This document shows, in pieces, positions 1 through 9,530 of a DNA stretch of 64,000 nucleotides. The stretch comes from Ruegeria lacuscaerulensis (lineage in GTDB: Bacteria > Pseudomonadota > Alphaproteobacteria > Rhodobacterales > Rhodobacteraceae): positions 62,001 through 126,000 of the forward strand of contig NZ_WQDY01000002.1 of NCBI RefSeq assembly GCF_013033355.1, given 5' to 3'. A program made the position numbers and the translations under genes. The notes below the pieces were generated by a model. That model worked only from the letters and a program-made list of their open reading frames with translations, ran no database searches and was not told the origin of the DNA. The stretch's first letter is position 1, and every line of letters starts with the position of its first letter.

Positions 1-1179
1 CATTTTCATCAACAGCTTAAGTCCGCGCGGTGGGACGGAGCCCAATGGCAGGTTGAAACCGAAGACGGGCAGCATTGGTCGTCGCGGATACTGGTTTCCG
101 CCATAGGCGCACTGCACGTGCCCAGCATTCCAGGCATCCCCGGCGCGGACAGTTTTACCGGGCCAAGTTTCCACTCTGCCCAGTGGAATCACGACGTCTC
201 TTTGTCGGGTAAACGTATCGCGGTGATCGGCACCGGAGCCTCCGCAGTCCAATTCGTCCCCGAGATCGCGAAAATGGCGGGGCATGTCACAATCTACCAA
301 CGCAGCGCCCCATATGTTCTGCCGCGCCCGGATGGCCCAATCGCGCCGTGGGTCCGCAGGCTGTACCAGCGTGTTCCCATGTTACCGAAATTGCGCCGAA
401 AGCTGATCTACATGGTATTCGAATACCGCCACCGGGTTTTTCGCGGAGAAAAAGGCGCTGTGAACTTTGCCATGAAGATGTGGCGCTCTGCCATGGAAAA
501 GGCGATCAGTGACCCGGACGAGCGCGCCAAGCTTACGCCCGATTACCAAATTGGCTGCAAGCGTATCCTCAGCTCGAACGACTGGTATCCAACTCTTGCG
601 CGTTCCAACGTGTCTGTTGTGCCGCAGGGCGTGACCTCAATCGAGGGCGATCAGATCACAGCTGCGGATGGGTCCCAATCACAGGCCGATATACTGATCT
701 GGGGCACCGGATTTCACGTCACCGATATGATCGAGTACCTGAATATCTCGGGCGACGACGGTGTAAGCCTACGCGACGCATGGGCTGACGGAATGAAAGC
801 CAATCTGGGTACTGCGATTGCAGGCTTCCCGAACTTCTTCATTCTGCTTGGGCCCCATACGGGATTGGGGCACAATTCTGTGGTGCTGATGATAGAAGCG
901 CAGGTTCGCCATATCGGCCGTGTTTTGGACGAAATGCAGCGCGACGGTCTGCAGGTTGTAACGCCCGACCCCAAAAAACAGGCGGCCTTCACCCAAGAAA
1001 TGCATGACCGGCACACGGACAGCGTTTGGCAGGCTGGCGGATGTACGTCATGGTATCAGGACGCCCAAGGCCGCAACACCACGCTATGGCCCGGCACTGT
1101 ATCCGAATTTGAAAAGCGTATGGCGCGCTCGGGGTTAGAACATTACCAACCCCTTCCTTCCCAACACGCGGAGAATTGA
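1..1179 (+). CDS. Flavin-containing monooxygenase, Baeyer-Villiger type (5' end outside window)
   Basis: The reading frame is open from base 1, so the N-terminal FAD-binding part lies upstream of the window; about 392 residues are visible. The Baeyer-Villiger fingerprint FxGxxxHxxxW is present as FTGPSFHSAQW, followed by a second Rossmann motif (VIGTGASAVQ) for NADPH and the late WGTGFH motif. Enzymes with these motifs insert oxygen next to a ketone, or oxygenate soft heteroatoms, using NADPH and O2; the substrate is unknown here. The stop is 1 nt before the next start, so it is co-transcribed with a hydrolase, which suits ketone-to-ester-to-alcohol/acid degradation (inference). Confidence 0.85.
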   Translation, partial: HFHQQLKSARWDGAQWQVETEDGQHWSSRILVSAIGALHVPSIPGIPGADSFTGPSFHSAQWNHDVSLSGKRIAVIGTGASAVQFVPEIAKMAGHVTIYQRSAPYVLPRPDGPIAPWVRRLYQRVPMLPKLRRKLIYMVFEYRHRVFRGEKGAVNFAMKMWRSAMEKAISDPDERAKLTPDYQIGCKRILSSNDWYPTLARSNVSVVPQGVTSIEGDQITAADGSQSQADILIWGTGFHVTDMIEYLNISGDDGVSLRDAWADGMKANLGTAIAGFPNFFILLGPHTGLGHNSVVLMIEAQVRHIGRVLDEMQRDGLQVVTPDPKKQAAFTQEMHDRHTDSVWQAGGCTSWYQDAQGRNTTLWPGTVSEFEKRMARSGLEHYQPLPSQHAEN

Positions 1180-1180
1180 G

Positions 1181-2155
1181 ATGAACGTAATTCTGATCCT
1201 TGTCCTTCTGATCGCCGTATTTTTCGTGGTCATGAATGTCTGGACCCGAAAACTGACCCGCGACGGGCTTGTCCGTGTTCCTCAACTGGGTCAGATCACT
1301 CCTGTGCGTGGGGGCAATATCCACTATGTCGAAAAAGGCGACCCCTCCAAACAGACGCTTGTGCTGATTCATGGCCTCGGTGGGCAGCTGCAACACTATA
1401 CCTATGCGATGGTCGACCTGCTGGCCGATGATTACCACGTCCTCGCTGTGGACCGCCCCGGCTGCGGCTACTCGACCCGCGATACTGCTGAACTGGGCCG
1501 GCTACCAGAACAGGGCCGCATGATACAGGAGTTTCTGGACACCAAAGGCGTGTCTGATGCAATCCTTGTCGGGCATTCGCTCGGGGGGGCGGTCTCATTG
1601 GCCATGGCATTGGACTATCCTGAAAAAACAAAAGCATTGGCCCTGCTGGCCCCGCTGACACAGGTGATGCCCGGGCCGCCCGCCGTGTTTAAACCGCTAG
1701 AGATCCGCACCCAATGGCTGCGCACCTTTATCGGCAACACCATTGCCGTTCCAATTGCCGCAAAAACTGCCCCACATACACTTAGCGCGGTGTTTGATCC
1801 CGAACCGGCGCCCAGTGATTTTCTCGACCGCGCTGGTGGGGCTTTGGGCCTGCGCGCTTCGGCATTCATAACCGCCTCGCAGGACATTGTCGGCATTGAC
1901 GAAAGCCTTGAGGGACAAGTGGCCCGCTACGGTGACCTCAAAACCCCCGGAGGCATCCTGTATGGCGCACAGGACGCGATCCTTTCACCCGAGGCACATG
2001 GCGCCCCGATGGCTCAATTCGGCCTGTCCGAAGAGCGGCTTGAGGGGCTGGGTCACATGATCCCGATAACCGCACCCGACACCTGCGCCGACTTCATTCG
2101 TCGCATCGCCAAAAGCACAGTAGAGGTTGATAACTCCGATACCGGAACGACGTGA
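1181..2155 (+). CDS. Membrane-anchored alpha/beta hydrolase
   Basis: A 324-residue alpha/beta-hydrolase-fold protein. The first ~21 residues form a hydrophobic helix that reads as an uncleaved membrane anchor. The oxyanion segment IHGLGG, the nucleophile elbow GHSLGG (Ser ~132), an acid in GAQDA and the catalytic His in GLGHM are all present and in the right order, so it should be active as an esterase or lipase. It starts 1 nt after the monooxygenase stop. Hydrolysis of the ester made by that enzyme is a reasonable role, but this is inferred from position only. Confidence 0.85.
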   Translation: MNVILILVLLIAVFFVVMNVWTRKLTRDGLVRVPQLGQITPVRGGNIHYVEKGDPSKQTLVLIHGLGGQLQHYTYAMVDLLADDYHVLAVDRPGCGYSTRDTAELGRLPEQGRMIQEFLDTKGVSDAILVGHSLGGAVSLAMALDYPEKTKALALLAPLTQVMPGPPAVFKPLEIRTQWLRTFIGNTIAVPIAAKTAPHTLSAVFDPEPAPSDFLDRAGGALGLRASAFITASQDIVGIDESLEGQVARYGDLKTPGGILYGAQDAILSPEAHGAPMAQFGLSEERLEGLGHMIPITAPDTCADFIRRIAKSTVEVDNSDTGTT

Positions 2156-2239
2156 GACTGGGTTAAAAAAGAATCTCGCACCGGGGCCATTTCCCTCTTG
2201 ACCCTCTTGGGCCCCTCGCTTAAATCGCCTCTCACCCAT

Positions 2240-2316
2240 GGCGGAGTAGCTCAGTTGGTTAGAGCAGCGGAATCATAATCCGCGTGTCGGGGGTTCAAGT
2301 CCCTCCTCCGCTACCA
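2240..2316 (+). tRNA. tRNA with CAT anticodon, probably elongator tRNA-Met
   Basis: A 77-nt cloverleaf with encoded CCA. The acceptor stem GGCGGAG pairs with CTCCGCT (one G-T pair), the anticodon stem GCGGA/TCCGC encloses the loop ATCATAA (anticodon CAT), and the T-loop is TTCAAGT. CAT is shared by initiator Met, elongator Met and the lysidine-modified tRNA-Ile2. The G1-T72 pair argues against the initiator, which has an unpaired 1-72. Elongator Met is favoured; Ile2 is not excluded. Confidence 0.93.
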
Positions 2317-2332
2317 TTTCTTCCCACACGTT

Positions 2333-3370
2333 TCAGTGTGTCCCGCGCGGAACGAAGAAGGGGTCAATCAACACTGTCTCACTTTCTTTTGCCGGGTCGG
2401 CGAGACGCCGCTCTAGCAGCCAGATGACCTGCTCGACAGCCTCGTCAATTGGATTGTTTACTGTGCTGAGGTTAAACATAGGCCAGCCCGCCATTTCAAT
2501 GTCATCGAAGCCTACAATCGATAAAGATCCCGGAACATCCAAGCCAAGTTCTCGCGCCGCTGTCAGGGCACCGATGGCGCTTGCGTCATTGGCACAAATC
2601 AACGTGTCCAGCTGGTGGGCTTCAAGCATCCTCATCGCTGAACGGTATCCTGCTTCAACTGTGAACTCCCCGACCTCTTCTGCCACCAAAGAAAGACCGG
2701 CATCCCCTAGCGCTTGCATCACGCCAGCTTTGCGGTCAGCGGAGGACCCAAACCCTGTTGCGCCCGCTATATAGCCAAATCGTTGACGACCGCGATCAAC
2801 CAAAACCCGAGTCGCTATCTGCATACCTCGCGCGTTTCTGCAGCATACATTGTCTACGCCCAATGCATCTACGATGCGCCCTGATGAGATCATTGGGACG
2901 CCGAATTTACTGCATTGCGTCACTACCGACTCAGGCATACTGCCGCCGCGCAGAATCAAAGCGTCCAGCGGGTAGCGGAGCACCTGGTCGATGGCGGAGC
3001 CGGCCCGATCATCTTCGCCATCAATCAGGACCGGCCACTTGTTCAAAGCATTCAATCGACCGACCAAGCGATGCACGAATTCCGAGTCATACGCGCTGCG
3101 CATATTGCCAATAAACACCGCCACAAGATGCGAGCGTCCGCCCTTCAACCCTGCGGCCAACGCATTTGGTTGATACCCCATATGTGTCGCAATTTCTTGA
3201 ATTTTCCGCCGCTTACCCGCATCAAGATACGCGCCCGGAGTAAACGCGCGCGACACGGCAGACCGCGAAACCCCGGCAGCGTCAGCGACGGTTTGCGCCG
3301 TTACACGGCGGGGCCTTTCGGCAGGTTTACTGTTGTCGTCAGCCACCCCCAAGCTGTCCTCCGTTTCCAT
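2333..3370 (-). CDS. LacI-family transcriptional regulator
   Basis: A 345-residue regulator with an N-terminal LacI helix-turn-helix (VTAQTVADAAGVSRSAVSRAF, ~residues 23-43) followed by a periplasmic-binding-protein-like effector domain. The ATG at 3370 is chosen over a TTG four codons upstream. It is divergent from the ugpB-type operon, and palindromic sequences lie between them, so it most likely represses the importer until the substrate or a derivative binds. A LacI regulator is unusual for a glycerol-3-phosphate system, where phosphate control is more common, and leaves some doubt about the substrate. Confidence 0.9.
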   Translation of the reverse strand: METEDSLGVADDNSKPAERPRRVTAQTVADAAGVSRSAVSRAFTPGAYLDAGKRRKIQEIATHMGYQPNALAAGLKGGRSHLVAVFIGNMRSAYDSEFVHRLVGRLNALNKWPVLIDGEDDRAGSAIDQVLRYPLDALILRGGSMPESVVTQCSKFGVPMISSGRIVDALGVDNVCCRNARGMQIATRVLVDRGRQRFGYIAGATGFGSSADRKAGVMQALGDAGLSLVAEEVGEFTVEAGYRSAMRMLEAHQLDTLICANDASAIGALTAARELGLDVPGSLSIVGFDDIEMAGWPMFNLSTVNNPIDEAVEQVIWLLERRLADPAKESETVLIDPFFVPRGTH

Positions 3371-3455
3371 ATAATTTGTCAATATTGCAATAAATCTTTC
3401 ACCGAACTGTCACAGGAACTGCGTATGTGACCACGTGTGCACACACTGTGCATTC

Positions 3456-3478
3456 GCAAGCGGACCGTGTCCGTTTGC
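3456..3478. promoter_or_regulatory. Candidate LacI-type operators upstream of ugpB
   Basis: An inverted repeat with arms GCAAGCGGAC and GTCCGTTTGC around a CGT spacer (one mismatch) lies 87 bp before the ugpB start. A second perfect palindrome, TATTGCAATA, is at 3383-3392, just before the LacI start, and GTGTGCACAC lies at about 3435-3444. Their position in the divergent intergenic region fits operators for the LacI regulator. Which one is used cannot be decided from one sequence. Confidence 0.4.
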
Positions 3479-3564
3479 TCTGCTTTTTTATGCTGCAAGG
3501 GGCACCAGCCCCGCGAACTGGTGTGTTGGCCGCAAGCGCGGGAACCACCAAACCGGAGAGAGAC

Positions 3565-4869
3565 ATGACCAACCTGACATTCTGCGCAACCGCTGCGGCT
3601 GTCGCGTTTTCCGCGACCGCGGCCTTTGCCGAAACCGAGATCACATGGTGGCACGCCATGGGCGGCCAGCTGGGCGAAACCGTCAATAAACTGGCCGAGG
3701 ATTTCAACGCCTCGCAAGACGAATACAAGATCACTCCGGTCTATAAAGGCAGCTACGAAGAAACCCTGACTACAGGTATCGCCGCCTTCCGCGCGGGCGA
3801 ACAGCCCAACGTCATGCAGGTTTTTGACGCCGGTGCCGCGACCGTAATCGGAGCCAAGGGCGCAACCATCCCGGTTCAGGACCTTCTGGCCAACAATGGC
3901 GTCGACTTCGACATCAACGACTATATCGCCGGTGTGCGTTATTTCTATGCCGACAGCGACGGCAAGATGATCGGGATGCCCTTCAACTCTTCCACGCCGA
4001 TCCTGTACTACAACGTGGACGCGCTGGAAGCGGCAGGCGTTACCCCGCCGAAAACCTGGGAAGAGTTCCAGGCGACAACCGCCCCCGCGCTGAAAGACGC
4101 AGGCTACATCGCGCTAAGCCAGTCGCACCTGCCCTGGATCTTCACCGAAAACTTCATGTCGCGCCACAACCTGCCGTTTGCGACCAATAACAACGGCTAT
4201 GACGGCACCGACACGCAGATTTTGGTGAACAATGACGCGATCAAAGCGCATTTCACCGCTGTGTCCGAGTGGAAAGACGACGGTCTGTTCGAATGGTACG
4301 GCACCGGCTGGGGCGACAACGCCAAGCCGTTCGAGGAAGGCAAAGTCGCCATGTGGCTGGGTTCTTCGGGCTCGTTCGGCGGCCTGCTGCAGAAAGATCT
4401 GCCGTTCGAATTCAGCGCGACCGAGTTGCCCTATTGGGAAGCAGTGACCGCCGAGCCCACACAGACCTTCATCGGTGGTGCCGCTCTGTTTGCCATGTCC
4501 GGCCAATCGGACGAGGAGAACAAAGCCACGGCCGAATTCTTCCGCTTCCTGACCGCGCCTGAAACCCAGTATTTCTGGCATCAGGAAACCGGCTATGTGC
4601 CGATCACCGAGGCCGCTTATGAAGTTGCCAAGAAAGACGGCCACTATGACCGTTACCCGGCTGCCGAAGTTGGCGTCAACCAGCTGCAAGACAAGGCCGG
4701 CGACAACACCAAGGGTTACCGCATGGGCTTTTACGTTCAGATCCGCGACATCATGAACCGCGAATATGGCCGTATCCTGACAGGTGAGACTGACGTGGAA
4801 ACCGCGTTCAAAACCATCGAAGAGGAAGCCAACGAACTGCTGGCCCGCTTCGCCAAGACCCAGGGCTAA
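3565..4869 (+). CDS. ugpB: ABC transporter substrate-binding protein, UgpB-type (sn-glycerol-3-phosphate)
   Basis: A 434-residue periplasmic binding protein of ABC family 1. The start at 3565 is set by GGAGAG a few bases upstream and by a typical Sec signal peptide ending in AFA before ETEITWWHAMGG. The mature N terminus (WWHAMGGQLGE, FNASQDEYKI, YKGSYEETL, GIAAFRAGEQP) and PFNSSTP..LYYN follow the pattern of E. coli UgpB closely. It binds glycerol-3-phosphate or glycerophosphodiesters in the periplasm and delivers them to the two permeases downstream. A stem-loop follows the stop and separates it from ugpA. Confidence 0.88.
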   Translation: MTNLTFCATAAAVAFSATAAFAETEITWWHAMGGQLGETVNKLAEDFNASQDEYKITPVYKGSYEETLTTGIAAFRAGEQPNVMQVFDAGAATVIGAKGATIPVQDLLANNGVDFDINDYIAGVRYFYADSDGKMIGMPFNSSTPILYYNVDALEAAGVTPPKTWEEFQATTAPALKDAGYIALSQSHLPWIFTENFMSRHNLPFATNNNGYDGTDTQILVNNDAIKAHFTAVSEWKDDGLFEWYGTGWGDNAKPFEEGKVAMWLGSSGSFGGLLQKDLPFEFSATELPYWEAVTAEPTQTFIGGAALFAMSGQSDEENKATAEFFRFLTAPETQYFWHQETGYVPITEAAYEVAKKDGHYDRYPAAEVGVNQLQDKAGDNTKGYRMGFYVQIRDIMNREYGRILTGETDVETAFKTIEEEANELLARFAKTQG

Positions 4870-4889
4870 GCACGCGTATCACCCCCCGG

Positions 4890-4929
4890 GATGGTCGCGC
4901 TGTCACGGCGCGGCCATCGCTCTTTTTCT
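4890..4929 (+). terminator. Stem-loop with T-run between ugpB and ugpA
   Basis: An 11-bp stem (GATGGTCGCGC / GCGCGGCCATC, one G-T pair) with a 7-nt loop is followed by a T-rich stretch. Placed between the binding-protein gene and the permease gene, it probably works as a partial terminator or as a 3' stabiliser that keeps ugpB mRNA in excess of the permease mRNA, as in many ABC importer operons. Confidence 0.7.
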
Positions 4930-4943
4930 TACTGGACCACTCA

Positions 4944-5825
4944 ATGAAACGTGCGGGCTTCGACAATATCTGGCTGCCTGTGGCGCTACTGCTGCCACAG
5001 CTGATGATCATCGCCATCTTTTTTTACTGGCCTGCGGGCTGGGCACTGCAATCCTCATTCTATCTGCAGGACCCTTTCGGGTTTGGCTCGACCTTTGTGG
5101 GTGGCGAGAACTACACGTCGCTTGTGGGCAACGACCAGTACAAGCGTGTCGCCGGATTTACGATCATCTACTCGGTTCTGGTGACGTTCTTCTCATTGGC
5201 CATTGCGCTGCTGCTGGCGGTCAAGGCCGACAAGGTAATCCGAGGCGCCAAAACATATCGCACGCTGCTGATGTGGGTTTATGCCATCGCGCCGCCGGTC
5301 GCCGGCTTCATGGGTATCCTGTTCTTTGATCAAAGCACCGGACCGCTGACCAAGTTCTTTCAGATGTTCGGGTGGGATTTCAAACTGGGCGTGGACTACA
5401 ACGCAACTGCAACCGCCATGGTCATCGTGGCCGTGTGGAAGCAGATCCCGGTGAACTTCATCTTCTTCCTCTCGGGCCTGCAATCCATCCCCCGATCGGT
5501 GCGCGAGGCCACGATGATCGACAACCGATCCGCCACCGGACGGTTCTGGCAGGTGACCTTCCCGCTGCTGGCCCCAACCGCATTTTTCTTGCTGATCATC
5601 AACATCACCTACGCCCTGTTCGACACGTTCGGCATCATCGATGCATTGATGAAGGGCGAGCCGGGCAACAACCCGATGACGCTGGTCTACAAGGTTTATC
5701 TGGACGGCTTTCGAGGCAACGACCTGGGCGGATCATCGGCGCAATCGGTCATCCTGATGGTGCTGGTTCTTTTGCTGACCGTGTTTCAGTTCCGCCTGGT
5801 GGAACGCCGGATACACTATACGTAA
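4944..5825 (+). CDS. ugpA: ABC transporter permease, UgpA-type
   Basis: A 293-residue inner-membrane permease with about six hydrophobic segments and the EAA loop (EATMIDNRSATGRFWQVTF) that docks on the ATPase. It pairs with UgpE to form the channel. Its length and EAA position are normal for the MalF/UgpA class lacking the large periplasmic loop. It lies 74 bp after ugpB, behind the intergenic stem-loop, and 11 bp before ugpE. Confidence 0.9.
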   Translation: MKRAGFDNIWLPVALLLPQLMIIAIFFYWPAGWALQSSFYLQDPFGFGSTFVGGENYTSLVGNDQYKRVAGFTIIYSVLVTFFSLAIALLLAVKADKVIRGAKTYRTLLMWVYAIAPPVAGFMGILFFDQSTGPLTKFFQMFGWDFKLGVDYNATATAMVIVAVWKQIPVNFIFFLSGLQSIPRSVREATMIDNRSATGRFWQVTFPLLAPTAFFLLIINITYALFDTFGIIDALMKGEPGNNPMTLVYKVYLDGFRGNDLGGSSAQSVILMVLVLLLTVFQFRLVERRIHYT

Positions 5826-5836
5826 GGGCTTTGGAC

Positions 5837-6730
5837 ATGGCTGAGACAACACTCGAAACTCCCGTTGAAACCCATCGTCCCCGCCGCATCAAATGGGGCG
5901 CGATCGGCGATCACACCGTCCTGATCCTAGGCGCTTTGCTGATGATGATACCACCGCTGCTGGCGCTGACCACGGCCAGCCATGACGCGGTGACGATCCA
6001 CCGCGAGGGGTTGCAGCTGACGCTGGGCGACAATCTGGGCAAGAACTTCCATGCCGCCATGTTCGAAAAGGGTGGGTTCACCCAGACGGTGGATGGCACG
6101 CTGATGCTGATGAATTCCTTCATCCTTGGTATCGGCTTTGCGATGGGCAAGATTATCATCTCGATGATGGCGGCCTATGCCATCGTCTATTTTCGCCTGC
6201 GCTTTGCCACGCTGGCCTTCTGGGTGATCTTCACCACCCTGTTACTGCCGCTGGAGGTGCGCATCCTGCCCTCATACGAGGCGATCCAGAAACTGGGCCT
6301 GACAAACACCTATACCGGTCTGATCGTACCGCTGATCGCATCCGCAACCGGCACGTTCTTTTTCCGTCAGTTCTTCATGTCCGTCCCTGAGGAGCTGGCC
6401 GAGGCCGCCCGGATTGACGGCGCAGGCCCATGGAAGTTCTTTGTCGATATCCTTGTACCGCTTAGCCGGACGATGATCGCTGCGATCTTCATCATCATGT
6501 TTGTCTTTGGCTGGAACCAATATCTGTGGCCGACACTGATCACGACGGATGAGAGCTTTTTCACCCTGGTCCGGGGCATCAAACAGATCGTGCTGTCCTA
6601 CACAGATAGTCAGATCCCAGAACACGGGCAGGCATTGGCACTAGCCATTGTCGCGATGATCCCACCCGTGGCGATCGTCGTCTTTTTCCAAAACTGGTTC
6701 GTTAAGGGCCTCACAGAATCCGACAAATAA
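5837..6730 (+). CDS. ugpE: ABC transporter permease, UgpE-type
   Basis: A 297-residue second permease. The start is the ATG at 5837, 11 bp after the ugpA stop; the same frame is open further upstream but overlaps ugpA. An N-terminal cytoplasmic basic stretch (HRPRRIKW) precedes the first membrane helix, and the EAA loop [17 protein letters not shown] is intact. It forms the transmembrane channel with UgpA. The next gene, ugpC, starts 11 bp after its stop. Confidence 0.9.
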   Translation: MAETTLETPVETHRPRRIKWGAIGDHTVLILGALLMMIPPLLALTTASHDAVTIHREGLQLTLGDNLGKNFHAAMFEKGGFTQTVDGTLMLMNSFILGIGFAMGKIIISMMAAYAIVYFRLRFATLAFWVIFTTLLLPLEVRILPSYEAIQKLGLTNTYTGLIVPLIASATGTFFFRQFFMSVPEELAEAARIDGAGPWKFFVDILVPLSRTMIAAIFIIMFVFGWNQYLWPTLITTDESFFTLVRGIKQIVLSYTDSQIPEHGQALALAIVAMIPPVAIVVFFQNWFVKGLTESDK

Positions 6731-6741
6731 GGAATACGCGC

Positions 6742-7788
6742 ATGGCTCAGGTTTCATTAGAGGGCATCCGCAAGGTCTATCCCAACGGCTTTCAGGCGGT
6801 TCAGACCACAAGCTTCACCATTCAGGACGGCGAGTTTGTCGTGCTGGTCGGCCCCTCGGGTTGTGGCAAATCCACCCTGCTGCGGATGATTGCGGGGTTG
6901 GAGGAGATCACCGAAGGTGAACTGAAGATCGGCGACCGGGTGGTCAATGACGTGGATCCGGCGGACCGGGACATCGCGATGGTGTTCCAGAACTATGCGC
7001 TATATCCGCATATGACGGTGCGCAAGAATATCGGCTATGGCCTCAAGAATCGCGGCACCCCGGCCTCCGAGATCGCGGCCAAGGTCGAAGACGCAGCCCG
7101 GATGCTGAACCTGACCGAGTATCTGGACCGCAAACCAGCGCAGCTGTCGGGCGGTCAGCGTCAGCGCGTCGCCATGGGCCGTGCCGTAGTGCGTGACCCG
7201 GCGCTGTTCTTGTTTGATGAACCGTTGTCGAACCTCGACGCTAAGCTGCGCAACCAGATGCGGATCGAGATTAAGGCCCTGCAACGCCGCCTTGGCACCA
7301 CAGCCGTCTACGTGACCCATGATCAGGTCGAGGCGATGACGATGGCCGACCGGATCATCGTCCTGAACGCGGGCCGGATCGAACAGATCGGCACGCCGTC
7401 GGAAATCTACCACAACCCCGCCTCGACCTTCGTGGCCTCGTTCATGGGGGCACCACCGATGAACCTGATCCGGGCTGAAGTCGATCAGAAACAGGTCAAA
7501 ATAAATGGGTATGACGCGTTAATGGTCGCCTCTGAGGCGTTTAGCGGCCCGATCACAATGGGAATACGCCCCGAAGATGTAGAGCTAGACGCCCAAGGCC
7601 AGGTGAAGTTTCACGTCGATATCCTTGAGGAATTGGGCGCTCATCGCCTGCTGCACGGGCGGATCGATGACCAGCCGTTCTCGGTCATGATTGGTAAAGA
7701 AGATACAGCCCATACAGGTGAAACACGGATCAAGTTGAAGCCCGAAGCACTGCGCCTGTTCGACAAGGATACGGGGCTGCGACTGTGA
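6742..7788 (+). CDS. ugpC: ABC transporter ATP-binding protein, UgpC-type
   Basis: A 348-residue ATPase with Walker [11 protein letters not shown]-loop, signature LSGGQRQR, Walker B LFLFDEP and switch His in VTHDQ, followed by a C-terminal TOBE-like regulatory region (GIRPEDVEL). It energises the UgpAE channel. This CUT1-type ATPase class often serves more than one importer. Its TGA overlaps the GTG start of the following phosphodiesterase-like gene, so the two are translationally coupled. Confidence 0.92.
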   Translation: MAQVSLEGIRKVYPNGFQAVQTTSFTIQDGEFVVLVGPSGCGKSTLLRMIAGLEEITEGELKIGDRVVNDVDPADRDIAMVFQNYALYPHMTVRKNIGYGLKNRGTPASEIAAKVEDAARMLNLTEYLDRKPAQLSGGQRQRVAMGRAVVRDPALFLFDEPLSNLDAKLRNQMRIEIKALQRRLGTTAVYVTHDQVEAMTMADRIIVLNAGRIEQIGTPSEIYHNPASTFVASFMGAPPMNLIRAEVDQKQVKINGYDALMVASEAFSGPITMGIRPEDVELDAQGQVKFHVDILEELGAHRLLHGRIDDQPFSVMIGKEDTAHTGETRIKLKPEALRLFDKDTGLRL

Positions 7789-8792
7789 TTACTCAAACCC
7801 TTGCGACGCTACCTGCGGTTTCACCGAACCAGCGGGCCGCAATCCTGTCGGCAGATCGCACGGCGCAAACACACCGTCATTTGCTTGGTGATCTTCCGGC
7901 ATTGAATGCTGTCCAGGTGGGTGGAACACCTAAGGCAGACCAGTTGCCGTCAGAATTCACGGCCGCCGCCTGGAACGTTGAGCGCTGTTTGTTTCCGGAA
8001 GAGACGGCCGCGCATCTGCAAAGTGTCTCTCCTGATGTCGTTCTGTTGTCCGAAGTAGACCACGGCATGGCCCGCACGGCGCAACGGCACACGACCGAGG
8101 CAATGGCGAGCGCACTTGGCATGACCTATGCTTTCGGGGTCGAGTTTCACGAGCTTGGTTTGGGCGGAGCAACCGAACGCGCCTATTGCACGGACGCTAC
8201 CAATTCTCTCGGTTGGCATGGCAACGCGATCTTGTCCTCGGTTCCGTTCGAACGTACGGCGCTTATCCGGCTGGACGATCACGGACACTGGTTCTGCACC
8301 GATTCCGGTGCCGCTGACCCAGAGCAGCCAAGAATCGGAGGTCGCATGGCGATCGCTGCGGTGGTTCCATACGGCCGCGGGCTTGTATGCCTGGTGTCCA
8401 CACATCTGGAAAGCAATGCTGATGCTGCGCATCGTTTCGGTCAATTCCAGAAGCTGTTGCGAGCTATAGACGAATTCGCGCCCGGTCTGCCCGTTCTGAT
8501 CGGAGGAGACCTGAACACCGGCAATCATATACCCCCCGCCTTTGATTGGAGGGACGAAACCCTGTTCGGATTGGCCGAATCTCAGGGCTATGATTGGGGT
8601 TTCACCGCGCCAGGTTTCACCACACGCCCCAGCCTTATCACGCCGCATCCCGAACGTCAGATGAAACTGGACTGGCTGGCTGGTCGGAAACTGACCCCGT
8701 TAGAGACAGGTATCGTGACGTCCATATCAAAAGATGGAAAGCCACTCTCGGATCATGACTGCGTCTGGAGTCGCATTACCTTTAAAAACTGA
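7785..8792 (+). CDS. Endonuclease/exonuclease/phosphatase-fold hydrolase
   Basis: A 335-residue EEP-superfamily enzyme with the metal and catalytic motifs in order: AWNVE, LLSEVD, STHLE, GGDLNTG, LDWLAGR and SDHD. No signal peptide is seen, so it should act in the cytoplasm. The GTG start overlaps the ugpC stop by 4 bp, which ties it to the importer. Family members cut phosphodiesters or phosphomonoesters. A role in hydrolysing imported glycerophosphodiesters is plausible from context but not shown. Confidence 0.78.
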   Translation: MITQTLATLPAVSPNQRAAILSADRTAQTHRHLLGDLPALNAVQVGGTPKADQLPSEFTAAAWNVERCLFPEETAAHLQSVSPDVVLLSEVDHGMARTAQRHTTEAMASALGMTYAFGVEFHELGLGGATERAYCTDATNSLGWHGNAILSSVPFERTALIRLDDHGHWFCTDSGAADPEQPRIGGRMAIAAVVPYGRGLVCLVSTHLESNADAAHRFGQFQKLLRAIDEFAPGLPVLIGGDLNTGNHIPPAFDWRDETLFGLAESQGYDWGFTAPGFTTRPSLITPHPERQMKLDWLAGRKLTPLETGIVTSISKDGKPLSDHDCVWSRITFKN

Positions 8793-8834
8793 GCCGGGCG
8801 AAGTAATTCCTGACGCCCAGCTTGGCCCCGCACT

Positions 8835-9347
8835 TCAGGAGCTTTGCAAGGATAGACCCGCATCTGCCATATGGATGCTGAAACCTTTAGCGTTGGCAAA
8901 AGGGGTAAGAGTTTCCCCAAGGCGCTTCAACACAGCTGCATCCTGACACGCAACTTCATATTTCGCTTCGAACTTCAAATCCAAAACATCACCGGCCACC
9001 AAGGTCCCGCGACCTAGCCCGTGACCCGAAAGAACCACACGCGCAGACGTTACTGAACACTCGGCCTCGACCGGAAGGCCCAAAAATCCATGAGGGTCTG
9101 ACAAATCCGAGATCGCCCGAGCGATCAGCGCGTTGTCGTCTGCAACCCCACTGGCGGAGACGTCCCCTAGCACATCAAAAGTGGCGACTGTCATGGATAT
9201 CAGAAGGCGGGAACCAGAGTGAACTGCTTCACCACTCGGCTCTCTATCGCGCCACGCTGTTGCCGGACCAGCCTGGCTGAAAAATAAAAACGACAGTGCC
9301 GCTAAAACAGTCGAAAAACAAATCCTACGCACAAAAAAACCAATCAA
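8835..9347 (-). CDS. Exported protein of unknown function
   Basis: A 170-residue protein with an N-terminal hydrophobic signal sequence (basic residues, about 17 hydrophobic residues, then a GPATA cleavage-like site). The remainder has no motif I recognise; one disulfide-capable Cys pair (AECS and VACQ) is spaced about 40 residues apart. It faces the ugp cluster tail to tail and has its own upstream region shared with the iron-box promoter of the imelysin gene. The length and clean signal peptide favour a real gene; the function is unknown. Confidence 0.55.
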   Translation of the reverse strand: MIGFFVRRICFSTVLAALSFLFFSQAGPATAWRDREPSGEAVHSGSRLLISMTVATFDVLGDVSASGVADDNALIARAISDLSDPHGFLGLPVEAECSVTSARVVLSGHGLGRGTLVAGDVLDLKFEAKYEVACQDAAVLKRLGETLTPFANAKGFSIHMADAGLSLQSS

Positions 9348-9410
9348 CTAACTTTAACTTAAACTGGTAGTACCTCCTACAGGGGCGGCCTTGAAGGTGG
9401 AAGCCCACTA

Positions 9411-9457
9411 TATTTGGGGAAGTCTCCACACCCAAATACCTGACAGTAAAACTCAGG
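9411..9457. promoter_or_regulatory. Iron-Rhodo-box (TGA-N9-TCA) and adjoining inverted repeat
   Basis: TGACAGTAAAACTCA at 9441-9455 fits TGA-N9-TCA exactly, and flanking CC/GG extends the symmetry (CCTGA..TCAGG). This is the motif assigned by comparative genomics to RirA, the iron repressor of Rhodobacterales and Rhizobiales. A second perfect inverted repeat, TATTTGGG / CCCAAATA (9411-9438), lies immediately before it. The site sits 74 bp before the imelysin gene, the expected place for an iron-repressed promoter. Confidence 0.6.
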
Positions 9458-9530
9458 TTGACATAGTCGACTAATTCACTCAGTTATCAGGCAGCCGACG
9501 CTTTCGTGGCGCCGGATCTGAATTTCTGAG

